A stretch of DNA of 64,000 nucleotides, taken from contig OX467088.1 of the NCBI GenBank assembly GCA_950106755.1, positions 7,486,001-7,550,000 of the forward strand. Reading direction: 5' to 3'. Shown here in pieces: positions 12,358 to 23,223 of the stretch. Source of the stretch: Climacium dendroides (taxonomy: Eukaryota > Streptophyta > Bryopsida > Hypnales > Climaciaceae). Within the stretch, counting starts at the first letter, position 1. Each line of letters begins with the position of its first letter. Made by a program: the position numbers and the translations under genes. A model generated the notes under the pieces. It was not told where the DNA came from, made no database searches, and saw only the letters and a list, made by a program, of their open reading frames with translations.

Positions 12358-13570
12358 GATTTTTGTGTAAAAAGTGGTAGATTTGATGCTTTGAAAGCGA
12401 CTCTCTTTGTACTCAATTGCTATTGTGCATAGCAAATAAATTTTGGGCCAACAGAGTTGTAAATAATCTTAGATCTTAGAGCTACAATGTGGATGTCCCA
12501 CCAGCAAGTAAAGAGGTCCTATTGTATAGCATTGGATTGCTTTGTGAGAATGGTGATTTTTTAATCTTTTTTTCATATACAAGGAATGTACACCTACAAT
12601 CATTACTACTTAAAATTGGATATACACATTTGAACCAATAAACAATACTAATTCATAGATATTGATGATACAAAATTTACTCGATATCTAAACATGAAAC
12701 CCTAGAAGATCATAGTGTTAATTTTAGATACAGCTACAAACAGGTGATATTGAAATTTCTTAACTTATTTTGACAGTGCTCAAATAATGTTTGCCAATGT
12801 GCTTTGGAACCATCTTTCACCATCCATTGACAAACAATTGACATTGAAATTTCTTGACTTATTTTGATAGTGTTCAAATAATGTTTGCCAACGTGCTTTG
12901 GAACCATCTTTCACCATCCATCTACAAACAATTGATATTGAAATTTCTTGACTTATTCTAACAGTGTTCTAATAATATTTGCCAACGTGCTTTGGAACCA
13001 TCTTTCACCATCCATCATTATTTCTTGTCTCCAAATAATGCACGTTGAAGTGCTTGGAAAACTTCTTTCAGTATCCATCACCTTATCTCGTGTCCAAATA
13101 ATGCATATTGAAAAGGGTTGGAATCTTTTTTACGTGCCAACTGTGGATCCAAAACACTTCCACTAGTCATTTCTTTGTCACCAAACTCTATTTTCATTCG
13201 TCAAATGGACATTCTATGTCCATTGGTGTTCTAAACTTAAAGTATAGCAGGGTTAAAGGATTAACTCCTAAGCATTCCAACATCCATATATTAGATATTA
13301 ACTTGATTGCTTCATGCTGATGTTTTGTTTGAATACCTTTACATTCATCTCAAACAATGCTTGAATGTATATTAGGTTGCCTTTCTTTGTAACCAATTTG
13401 ATGAAATTGAGGTGAATATTATATTTGTACAAAAAAAAAGAAGCAAATATGCACAAGAATCCATAAGATAATGCTTGATTGCAAGGGCGTTTTGTGATGA
13501 AGGGTTTGATGAGGAGGCTAGATCTTAAGAAGGATGGCCCTTTTATTGTGGAATGCCCAACACAAGAGGG
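12358..13570. repeat. Long dispersed repeat, right copy (about 1.2 kb)
   Basis: Direct-orientation partner of the repeat at 7561-9010, offset by about 4,589 bases over the conserved part. Positions near 12995-13432 are identical to 8406-8843. After that the copies differ by a small indel in an A-run and then by scattered substitutions, including a gap of about 30 bases. The 70-codon open frame at 13108-13320, identical in both copies, begins at TTG and is not thought to be a gene. Confidence 0.75.
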
Positions 13571-14200
13571 CATTACTCGGTATAATCCACAAGAAGGAAA
13601 TTATCCAATGGATGAAGAAACTAGATGAAGAAATTTAACAAACAGGTGAAAAATGTAATGCCCAATTATATGGGGCAAAATCAAGTAATTGGATAAGAAA
13701 CTCTAATTACAACAAATAACCTCAATACGTATCAATCAATTACGATAAAAGCATCAGTTGTCAACTACGCCCAATATCCACTTGTAGGGTGCACTATTTC
13801 CAACCTTAGGCTGGAACTCAAGTTTGGAATGTGTTTTTTTGGGTCTTTTTCAAGGTTGAAACTAATGAGGTTATGACACAAATCCCAAAATAGTGAGCAA
13901 AATAGTAGGAAGTAGTGAGTGCAAAGTAGTTGTGGAATGATTGAAATTGGAAGATTCTAAACATTGATTATTGGACAAGTGCATTTTTTGGCTTCCAAAA
14001 TTCACAGTAATTTTAATTTTTGAAAATAAAATTCTGAAAGTTTTGCGATCACCATATTTCTTGTCTTCCTACATGAAAAAAAATTTCACTACCTTATACT
14101 TGCTCCAAAATTGCTTAAATGATCAACTACTAGTGCTTCTACCTTACTTAAACCAATTTCGAAATGACGGAGGCCCTTCCTTTGGGTTCCAATGGAAACG
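13571..14200. other. AT-rich spacer, nothing recognisable
   Basis: No supported gene. The frame at 13971-14228 (+) has no family resemblance and starts at a non-ATG codon. Composition rises toward 14180, where the next gene-like island begins. Confidence 0.4.
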
Positions 14201-14204
14201 ATCA

Positions 14205-14233
14205 TTTAGGGTTTGGTGCACGTTTTAGGGTTT
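14205..14233 (+). promoter_or_regulatory. Pair of telo-box motifs (TTTAGGGTTT)
   Basis: Two copies of TTTAGGGTTT, at 14205-14214 and 14224-14233, lie 19 bases apart at the left edge of the gene-like island. Telo-boxes are known in promoters of plant growth and ribosomal-protein genes. Their position about 540 bases upstream of a plausible ATG at 14768 would fit a promoter or 5' UTR role, which is inference. Confidence 0.4.
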
Positions 14234-14767
14234 GGACTTCCATCACCGTCCATGGGTTTGCCGATTCTCGGCTTCGCTTGCGGCACGTCTAATTCACAGG
14301 AGTGCAGGACTGCGTGACAGGGTGCGCACGAGTAACATGTCAGGACGTGCGCTGGCCCACACACCTCGAGACTTCTCTGTCAGATGGTCTCGTACATTGA
14401 CGTTGCGTTTTTGTTGACCTGGGGTTAGACCATGTCGCTGCCTTGCTGGTGAATTCTTTCGATTAGCTCATTTCCTTTAATGCAGGGAATCACAGCCAGG
14501 AGTGCAGGACGTTTAACTGTTCCAGAAATCCAGAGTCTAGTCGACAAGACTCGAGGTTAGAGGTTTGAGGTTTGAATTTGGAGGTCGCACGAGAATTCGT
14601 TATGGGGGCGGGTGAACGGTTACCGAGCATTTGTCATGTGTTCGTGTCAGAGACGGTTTTGTTTTCTGCATTTCACTTCGTGCGCATGTTGTCTGCTGGA
14701 AGAGTTGGTCGGTCGCTGCGTTTACAGCTACGTCTGAAGGAGTCTTTTTTTTTTTTAATCGAGGACT

Positions 14768-15381
14768 ATGGCAGAGGAGATTAATGCTGGTAATGTTGCA
14801 ATTAAAGCTCATCAATACTCGTGAGAATCTGGATCGGTACGTTGCGTTGAAGGGATTAGTTCTCTAACTTAACTTGGAGCGTTTTTCTCTCTTTTGAGAC
14901 GACCTCGCTCATTGTGCAGTGTGTATGCACGCAAGAGCTGGATGGAGATTGTAAATCAGAAGAAATTGGAAGAACCCTCGAATGTAAGTACTCAGTCTTC
15001 GCAGTTCAAGTCATGTAGCTTAAGTCGATTAGGCATCTATCTGTTTCAAATTAATATGCAGGTCTATTGATCGTCCTGCTTTGCTCTCCCTCTCCAGCAA
15101 CACATCGATTCCTTTTTTCAAGAGCTGTGTGTGTGCCATGTGAGCATCAATTGGCTGTAAAATGCAAAAATTGAAGGTGGAATGCTTGCTTGGGTATCCA
15201 TCTGCTGCAAGCGCTTAAGTGCAGTGTTGCAATCAACTACCACCAATTTCATTACAAGAAACATCTCATTTGTTTTAGACGTTTTGCTCGCCTTCTAGAT
15301 GGATTGCGATTATGCTAGCAAAGGGGAACCCGGATACAAAGGGGCGTCCCAATTGCTTGAGAGGCTATGACTACAATCTAG
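14768..15381 (+). CDS. Candidate spliced gene, 5' part only, unknown function
   Basis: Exon 1 starts at ATG 14768 (MAEEINAGN) and ends at 14820 before GTGAGA. Exon 2 is 14920-14983, with CAG before it and GTAAGT after it. The two join in frame: 53 + 64 nt give exactly 39 codons. Exon 3 starts at 15098 after a strong pyrimidine tract and CAG (QHIDSFFQEL). Exon 4 starts at 15299 after TTCTAG and runs open to a GTGAAT donor at 15382 (includes AKGNPDTKGRPNCL). If exon 3 ends at 15126, exons 3 and 4 also join in frame, but that donor (GTGTGT) is weak; an alternative end at 15139 leads to a stop in exon 4. I do not recognise the product. No later exon is visible before the hAT insertion at 15517, so the gene may be truncated. 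Confidence 0.4.
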
Positions 15382-15508
15382 GTGAATCCAAAATCCATAT
15401 GAGCAAGGAAAACTTAAAAAAAAAAAAAGCCATAGTATCAAAATATTGTTCATGCAAGTAAGAGTCAAAGTGAAAGGAATTAGTTAAACATCATCACTTT
15501 TTGAAGTC

Positions 15509-15516
15509 ACTACCTC
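15509..15516. repeat. 8-bp target-site duplication, left side of hAT
   Basis: ACTACCTC is repeated exactly at 19310-19317. Eight-base duplications are the hallmark of hAT insertions. Confidence 0.8.
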
Positions 15517-15901
15517 CAGGGTTCGGGAAGTTCTGTACAGAAATCGGAGCATTTCCCAACTTGTACAGGGTGGGTCGGAATTTTCAAATTTCACTTGGAA
15601 CCTAACCCAAACACTGAAATTTTAATCGGTTGAAATCCTTTCATTGGCTGGTACAATTAGTCAATTATCCAGATTTTTTTTTTCCAATTGGTCAGTTTTC
15701 CTAATTTTGAAAAATGGGTCCGGTTTTATGTTTTTGCCCATTTTGGAGGGCATTCTTTAGTTTCTCAATGTTTTTGGATCATTCTTTAGTTCCTCAATTT
15801 TTTTGGGTGATTTTTTAGTTTTCCAATCTTTTTGGGTTTAAATATCCTTGGTAGGAATTGAACCTAGCCAAGCCCCTACCATCCTAGGGCCAAGGATGTA
15901 G

Positions 15902-15951
15902 CCTTCGGAAAATGCAAGGATCCAAAAAAGGGTCCAAGCATTTTCCGGAGG
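15902..15951. repeat. 22-bp-arm hairpin inside hAT subterminal region
   Basis: Arms CCTTCGGAAAATGCAAGGATCC (15902-15923) and 15930-15951 pair at 18 of 22 positions around a six-A loop. The hairpin lies 385 bases inside the left end of the hAT element, just beyond the transposase stop codon. Confidence 0.6.
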
Positions 15952-15977
15952 TTGGTTAGTATGGTTAGTATTATAAA

Positions 15978-18260
15978 TCAAGACAAATTTGTACCACTAC
16001 CAGAATTTTCAAGTGCCCCAGATGAGCAAGATGCCATACTTGCACTAGGTCCACTTGGAACATACAAATATGAAGAAAGATTAGCATACAAGAACCTATA
16101 CTTGCTATCATTCTTCCAAAGAAGGCTAGCATCACAAAGAACATCATCTACCCCCTCATCTGGTCCCTCTAATGCAATTCGCAACATGGCCTCCAAATTT
16201 GCACTGCCCAACCTGTTCCTAATCCATGTTTTAATTAGATTTTGCACACTAAAAGCACGCTCACATGTTGCTGTAGAAACACATTGCACACGAGCCAACT
16301 CTGCAAGAATAAGGAGGTTAGGATAGCAGGTTTGCAAAGCATGATTCTATGTGATCATACCCCACAAGTCCCTAAAATTTTTGTCCCCCCATTCTGTAGT
16401 ACATTGCAACTTAAATGCCAAGAATTCCCGTTTGCATGTTGTGACATTCAAAAGGGGAGGGAGAGAAAACCCCCCATGAGAGCGGTCCACCCCGTAATGG
16501 GCCAGCAGAGATTCTAATTCAGTCAAGCACCAATTTTGCAAACCCACTTGCTTGGAAGGCATGTTGGAAGGGTTTAAAATTTTGAAACAAGAAATGAGGT
16601 CGTTATCTCTAAACCGTGCATCCAACCCAGTACACACAGCCTCAGCAAAGGATTTTTGAAAAGCCAAAGCATCTTCTAAATCTGTACCCAACCTAGACCT
16701 CTCCATTTCAAAGCTATGGAAGAACTTACCTCTTACCTTAGACTGCAGACGTCGCAGGTGGCCCCCGTGAGGACCGTAATCAGGTAAGATATGAAAACCT
16801 GTGTCCTCATTGAAGGTGGATGCATTCAGGTCACAAGTTTCCACAATAAACATCATACGAATTTGTGCAATCTCATTGTGGACTATACTACCAATTGTTG
16901 TGACATCAACAAACTTGATTTGGAAAATTTTGGACAACATGGCCAACGAGTGCAGTATATCAGCCAAAAAATGCAAGATGTAAATGAATTTAAATTGCCC
17001 TAACTTCTGCAAAATGGAATGAGCCATACCTACATCCTTACCTTCTGCATCTCGGAAGAATACCAGCATTGATTCCAAGGAATCACAAAGAGCAGTGACT
17101 GCTTGCCATCTGCTCAGCCAGCGTATCTTGTGATACCACTTCATAGATTTCTTAGCATCACTGAATTCATTCTGCAAACTGCAAAGCTGTGAGACAATGT
17201 TTCCTCTTGCTGGACTTGTTAAAAAAAGAGGCAACTGAATTCAAAATTGAGTCCATCTCACCTGAAATTGCCTTGCACTTAGGCGCTTTTGCGGCATCCA
17301 ACGCTGCCAAATTGGTGCGGTGAGCAACGTAATGGCAGGAAAGTAAGAATGGGTTCACCTGAGTACGAAGCCTTGTTGCTACACCCGTCTGAGAACCAAC
17401 CATGGTACTCGCTCCGTCACTCCTGAATGCAACAAACTTCCGCAAGTCCAGGTTCCACTTCCGCAAGTGAGACAAGATGGTATCAAAAATCACAGCGGCG
17501 TCTTTTTTGCCACCTTCGATGTGTAGCAAACCCATAAAAACAGTGACGGGCAATCCCTCCTCCACAATGGTGGCGAACACTACAAGGTGTCCGGTGACAC
17601 TTATATCAGTGGATTCATCGACCATGATACCAAAAAAAGGAGAATTGCAGACCCTGCAAATTATTTTCTTTTGAATGACTACAGAAATACACAATAGGAA
17701 GTCACTGCAAGCTTTGTCGTCCTGATACATAGTAGCTGTAATAGGAGCATTTACCGCCAACAACAACTTGCACAATGCAGGAAATTTAGCGAAAGGGAGA
17801 CACTCCTTCCCTATGAAAAACGCAGCTTGCAGAAGAGTCCGTAAAGCTTCGTCACAAGTACGTTGGGTACTATGAATTGCCTTCTCCATCGTCTTCTCAC
17901 CAATGCTAGAAGCCCAAGAAAGCCGCCTATGCTCATTGGATCGAGCATGATCGAGAAAGGCATTCACTTTCAAGTTTCTGAAGCCCTCTTTGGTATAGAT
18001 AGAGCGGCCCCCTTTTTCCTTGCAAACCTTGCAAAAGATTTTGCCCAAAGAAGCACAGAACTCCAACCACGGAAACTGAACAACCCACGTTTCTTTCCAC
18101 AAACATCGTGCAATTTCTGCTGTAGAAGGGGGGGATCCATACCAGAAGAAGAGGACTCAACCGATTTGGAATTGTTGCTACCGGAGCTGAGGTCTACCAC
18201 ATCGATCTCGCAGGACTTCGCGTAGTAGTGGTCACGAATTGACCTCTGCCTTTTCGCCAT
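15978..18260 (-). pseudogene. hAT transposase (ZNF862/C17orf113-like), disrupted
   Basis: The frame begins at ATG 18260 (MAKRQRSIRDHYY) and ends at TGA 15978. In order it holds: a Ser/Asp-rich N-terminus; a zinc-finger-like Cys-x2-Cys...His-x5-His (FCKVCKEKG, then DHARSNEH); the first catalytic Asp in IMVDESTDIS (about 17611); SDGASTMVG (about 17404) and CHYVAHRTN (about 17312); RWLSRWQAV (about 17101); and the C-terminal hAT dimerisation segment STATCERAFSVQNLIKTW with its Glu (about 16210-16280). Breaks: a frame change near 18100 just before the zinc finger, another between 17167 and 17234, and an in-frame TAG at 16347-16349. About 750 codons in all, normal for the family, which is best known from animal ZNF862-like proteins. 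No active protein is expected without readthrough. Confidence 0.85.
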
Positions 18261-19309
18261 GGTTCCACCACGTCCCACAACAACAACACTCCGCCACGCC
18301 GATCGAGCCAAAATACAGAGCTTGTTGATTGAAGAAGCACGTCGCCAATCCGCTACATGCACAGCGCCAGGACTAAGAGATCTAGTGGCGTAAAATGCCA
18401 CAGTTGCTCCCACAATCCCTCTCCAGAAATTCGAAACCGAGGCGTGCACAGAGGTATAGAACTCAGAGGAAACCAATTTCGCAAACTTCAGAATGCCAAC
18501 TCGCAGACACCAGAATCATGTTGAAAACCCGAAGGCCGCATTAGAAATGCTCACGTAGGGAGTAAAGTTAGTAAACCTAAGGCGCATGCAAATTGCAAAA
18601 GCAGAAACTCGCAAATAGTTGTGCACAAATGCACAATACACTCAAACGAATGACCGATAGCCGATATCCTAAGGCCTGAACTTCAGAATTCCAAGTTTCC
18701 AACTCGCCCGCAAAAATCCCATGAGCCGTCACTCCATCAGCCCGTCACTCCGCAGTCCGCTCTCCCATCAATCCCATGAAAGTGACTTGTATGGTTGCGA
18801 TGAGCCGCCCACAGGCCATCGACGGCGGACAGTTTCCTGGGTGGCTGGGTGGCCCTTTTTTCAAACGGTTACATTTCAGATGTAATGGTTGCGGCCTTGC
18901 GGGTTGCCAGGTGGGTGACCTGATGGACAGGTAAGCCTCAGTGCCTCACTGTCTCAGTTGTGGCATTAAGTAAGATGCTACAAACAAAGTATATTTATTT
19001 AGTAGTTAGTACTAACTTAATACATTAACACTATTACAAAAAAAAAATTGTACACACTAACTGAAATTTCCTAGAATGTGTGTGCCCAGTCGGCTACCCG
19101 CCGGGAAAAAAGCTTTTCCATCGGAAATTTTCCTACACACTCTTATAGTGGCCTACCAAAATGCCAAAATTTCATTTTTCTACCCGGTCCCATTTCCTAG
19201 AATATTTTTTTTCCTTCGGAACCTCATCCTAAACATTTCTATGTCATTCGGAAAACTTCAAAAAATTTCGGCTAGCTCATAACTAAATGCCGGTACTCCC
19301 CGTACATTG
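18261..19309. other. Right non-coding part of hAT element
   Basis: Lies between the transposase start codon (18260) and the right terminus. It is GC-richer than the flanks up to about 18960, presumably the transposase promoter and leader, then AT-rich to the end. An open frame from about 18476 toward the start codon is continuous with the transposase N-terminal frame but lacks family similarity. Confidence 0.5.
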
Positions 19310-19317
19310 ACTACCTC
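19310..19317. repeat. 8-bp target-site duplication, right side of hAT
   Basis: ACTACCTC, identical to 15509-15516. Confidence 0.8.
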
Positions 19318-21545
19318 TACATTACCATAAATGAATCCCAATTCTACTTTTATTATTGTTGTCCTTTTATTACTCACCATTGTAGTATTTTTGGGGTGAA
19401 AGTAGGAAATTTTTTAACTATTATGTGTAATTTGATATGCAACCAACTTAAATGCAAGTATAATTTGGGGGGCATGGAGTGAATGTATTTAAAATTAATA
19501 TAGAGAGTCAATGTTATACAATCTCAAGTATATAAGTACATGTATTTTATATGTTTTTTAAATTAAAAAAATTATAGACTACTTAAAAGTTAAATTTTTA
19601 TTTTATAGAGGTTTATAGTTTTGATGGTATTTGTTGTTGTAGAGTATCCAAACAATGAATATCACTTGGAAATTAGAGAGAGGGTTCTTCTACTAGGATT
19701 ACATCTAAGTATTTGTAGAAGGATCATGTTTAGTGTGAGTAGGTTTTTATTTCTTTAAACTATTAAAATAAATCCTTATAAAAATGAGTTTGAATTTTGG
19801 GAGGTAAACTATTTCAATAGGTTTTACTATTTACTCCCTAAGAGCATCAATCGCATGATTTTGACATAAACATTCAATCCCATCACATCAATAGACTAAG
19901 TTTTGAATATACTTATCACAGTTTCTAGTGTGGAATCTTTATAAACTTTTATCCAAATAATCTTCCTCCAATTTTTCCTCAATTTTCCTTAATTCCAATT
20001 GTCTCCTCTGTCTTTATAGCATATGCTCCCAATAAATCTTTTCCAATTGACTACTCAAACAATGTGTGCTTTATTTCTCCAAAATCTTTTCAATCAACCT
20101 AACATTTTTATTTAATTTATTTCTACTCTCAGATTGTGCGTTACAAATTCTCCATTGCTTCATTTCACATTAAATATACTACAATTGCTACACTCAAAGT
20201 TATCCAATCATTTCCATATTTAACTTCTCACATTCTCTCAACATCCAATTGGCTCCAGTCCATTCTTTTTAATCAACATCACATCATATACACTCACAAA
20301 ATTACACAATTCTCCACAACAATTTTTCCAATCGATTTTTACTTGGCAATTACTCACATTCCAATTACTCATTTAATTCTCTCAATTCCAATTCCACAAT
20401 CATAGTAATTCCACTTCAATCAAATATACATTTATTAACAAACAAATTCTTACAATAATGATTCCAATGAGTCCTTCCTCATTCTAATTATTACAATTGG
20501 CTTCTACACATGATCTCTCCAATCGGTGATTCCTCCACAGTTCATAATTCATCTCCAATTAATTAAATCAAACAAAATTGTACACACACAAGTATAAACA
20601 AACATCGACACAAAAACTCACAATTGCAAATAAACTCATCTATTCATCAACAACCAAATTGCAAAAACAATTGTTTTACTTCCGCTTAAGGAAGGAGCTC
20701 CTACGATACTGCATTGGAAAACTGAACTAAACAATTGGAAAATCACCAACTTATACACCTAGCCGCCAAACAACATACTACCAATTGGAAGCTAAATCCT
20801 TCTACATCACAATTTGGCTGAATTCCAATCTCAATTACCAACTACTAATAGTAAGCCTCTAAATTACACTACCGATTGGTAAAAATTACTAATAAACCTA
20901 CAAAACCACCAATCGGTCAAAAAAGAAATCTAATTTAGACTACACTTAGGTACTAAGAACGCTTTCTCATGAGTGCATCTCCAAATATTCAAAAAGATTT
21001 TTTTTAAAAATTTCATTGGTTGCATCTCATTGTCATAGAATTTTCAGAAATTTCATATTTTTGTTTCATTTTTTGAACATTTTCACTACTATCCAACAAT
21101 TAAACATCAAAGTATCTTTCAAGGTGAAATTTTCCCATTAACTTATTTTATGCATAACTTTTGGATATTGTTTTTCTTATGCCTGAAATATTGAGAAGAA
21201 GAGAATATTTGTAGTATTCTTTTGATTATCCATATTTTATTTTAATTTGAGATCATTTTTCCAAAAGCTCATAGTACTCCCAATACTTCTTTTTTTCCAA
21301 AAATGGCCAAATCCAACAACAGAATGAGGTAGGTTTGTGCTTTCACTATTTGTTTGGAATTTTCCCATTCAATAGTAGGGTCAGCAGTAGTGAAGAATCC
21401 TGAAGAGTTGGTTTTAGAAAAAAACTTATTGCTTCTTATGACTTGTGAATTAGTGGTGTTGGAAGCTCAGTGACTCAGGATACTTTGAGGTTGGTAATCA
21501 AATGTCATGCGGCAATACAAGTGATGATACGGTATATGGATTAAG
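19318..21545. other. AT-rich DNA with a G-poor strand block
   Basis: No supportable gene. From about 19960 to 20940 the + strand is strikingly poor in G and rich in C, A and T. It contains many copies of CAATTG, CCAATTGG and CCAATCGGT-type words, which makes the 89-codon frame at 20136-20405 compositionally biased and not credible as a gene. Confidence 0.45.
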
Positions 21546-22095
21546 TAATTGCAAAGTAGGCCAAGTTATGAACAATAATTGTTGGTAGGAGGCACCTAAC
21601 ATATTATAAACGCAACAGACTTTCGCCGTTGTGTCATGTTTTGGTTGGTTAAGCAATCAAAGAAGTCAAATAGCTCAACTCTCCTACATTGACATTATGT
21701 TTGGTAATTGTAAAGCAAACCAAGTTATCAACAAAAATCGTTGGTTAGGAGCTACATAACATATTCCAAATGCAACAGACTTTTGCCATTGTGTCATGTT
21801 TTGGTTGGTCAAGCAATCAAAGAAGACAAACAACTCAACTCTCCCACATTGACATTATGTCTGGTAATTGCAAAGCAAGCCAAGTTGTTAACAATAATCG
21901 CTAGTTAAGAGCTACTGAGCTGTGGGTGGCCAAGTTGGTAATGACCTGTGATTATTCTTGATGACTTGGCCTACTTTGCAATTACTAAACATAATGTCAA
22001 TGTAGGATAGTTGAGTTGTTTGACTTCATTGATTGTTCAACCAATGAAAACATAACGCAACAACAAAAGTCTATTGCATTTAGAACATGTTAGAT
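21546..22095. repeat. Direct and inverted repeat complex, ~160 bp units
   Basis: A unit beginning TAATTGCAAAG and including GTGTCATGTTTTGGTTGG and CATTGACATTATGT occurs at 21546-21704 and 21705-21864. A third partial copy runs to about 21915. The segment 21946-22095 is the reverse complement of the same unit (CATAATGTCAATG, AACATGTTAGATG). The inverted pair would form a stem of about 150 bp with a short loop. This fits the end region of a fold-back or Mutator-like element; no transposase is present. Confidence 0.7.
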
Positions 22096-23046
22096 GAATC
22101 CGCATTCACTAAGTTGATATTGGTAGATAGTAGTAGAGGTTTCTCTTAGATTTCTCACTACTAAACCAATGAATTTCTACTTCATACCCACCTTGTTGAA
22201 ATTTGCACAAGGCAAGCAGTGAGCATTATCGGTCTTGATTTGCCTCTAAACCAATTGAAACATGCTACAAAACTCTTTGACATTGATATTATGATATGGT
22301 ATTCTTGAGGAAAAGAAGGAAAGACAACCATTGCATATCTTAGTTTTTTGTTTGATACCTCAATCTGTCTCTCATGAATTTCTCAATGGTAGGTGGGTGT
22401 TTGAATAGGAATATTAAGAAATATGGTCAAACTTGTTAATGATAAATTACAACAATCAACAAAATAGAAAAGGGTTTGAGCCCTATAATAGTTCATGTCA
22501 CGTTGAAAGGGGGGAGGGGAAATGAGAATCACGAGAAGACAACAATAAGAGCCTATGTGGTTGAATAGAGTATATAACATCCTCTCCTTCACGAGAACTT
22601 GGTCTAACTTGCTACGTGCTATTGATTAAAATTCAAGAGCATTTGGAGTGTTTGCCACGAGCATAATTGTCTGTAAAGCCAACTTTTAGATTTCCTAAAC
22701 TACTCTCAATTTTGAGCTTCAGAGACGTCGGCGAAGCAACAAGTAATGTCAATTTCATTAGATTGGCGCTTTACATAGATTTCTGTTACAATTTTTGGAG
22801 CATGATCACGCCAATTTTATGAATTTCACAATTTGTGAGCTTATCATGGTAGATGGCTTCTATCCAATTGTATTGTATGATGATGCAAAAGACTTGAAAA
22901 TGGAAATTTGCAATATTAGCTAAGACAATCAATCAAGCATTGTGGCTACAATAGAAAAATTGGTTTACTTACTTGCGCTGATGCTTCTCTAGATTGGACA
23001 TTGAATTGCCTAGTCCCCGCTATATATCTCCAAGGGAAAAAGGGTA
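22096..23046. other. AT-rich DNA, possible decayed coding debris
   Basis: No complete frame. The 69-codon minus-strand frame at 22383-22592 has no known features. The stretch is adjacent to a coding-like minus-strand segment at 23047-23223, so parts may belong to the same decayed gene. Confidence 0.3.
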
Positions 23047-23223
23047 CTAGGGTGCAAAATCTCCATGGCCAAATAGTACCTCCAACTTCATTGTCTTCAT
23101 ACACTCCAACAAGTTCTTCAAGATGTCAACTTCATGTTGCAGTGCAGTTCGCCGCTTCTTGGTGAGAACCTCTTGCATCTCCTGACTTAGTTTGTGTACA
23201 ATTGATGGTAGACTTTCATGCAC
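23047..23223 (-). pseudogene. Coding-like exon remnant, helical, unknown family
   Basis: On the minus strand a 58-codon open stretch follows an acceptor-like TTCTAG and ends at TAG 23047. It encodes a charged, leucine-rich, probably helical peptide (includes KLSQEMQEVLTKKRRTALQ and DILKNLLECMKTMKLEVLF) with a composition unlike the surrounding AT-rich DNA. There is no start codon in front of it. I read it as an internal or last exon of a decayed gene or retroelement; it could also be chance. Confidence 0.3.

Larger units (their letters stand above)
15517..19309 (-). mobile_element. Complete hAT transposon, 3.8 kb, transposase broken
   Basis: The element is bounded by an exact 8-bp duplication (ACTACCTC at 15509-15516 and 19310-19317). 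Its ends are imperfect inverted repeats: CAGGGTTCGGGAAGT on the left and CAATGTACGGGGAGT as the reverse complement of the right end, 11 of 15 identical and starting with CA as in the family. It contains one transposase reading frame on the minus strand with a hAT C-terminal dimerisation region. The right 1.05 kb upstream of the start codon is non-coding. Intact ends with an exact duplication argue for a fairly recent insertion, while the coding region carries two frame changes and one stop, so the copy was probably mobilised in trans or has decayed since. Confidence 0.88.

Noticed and set aside
7561..13570. LTR retrotransposon with the two large repeats as LTRs
   Set aside because: No TG...CA ends, primer-binding site, polypurine tract or retroelement protein; the two copies also differ in module number.
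15849..15935. tRNA-derived SINE head on the minus strand (GGTTCAATTCC, a box-B match)
   Set aside because: The match to box B is good, but the box A candidate is poor and too close, there is no second copy, and the stretch lies inside the hAT element.
20136..20405. 89-codon frame in the G-poor block
   Set aside because: Biased Thr/Ile/His/Ser composition is a direct result of the G-poor strand.
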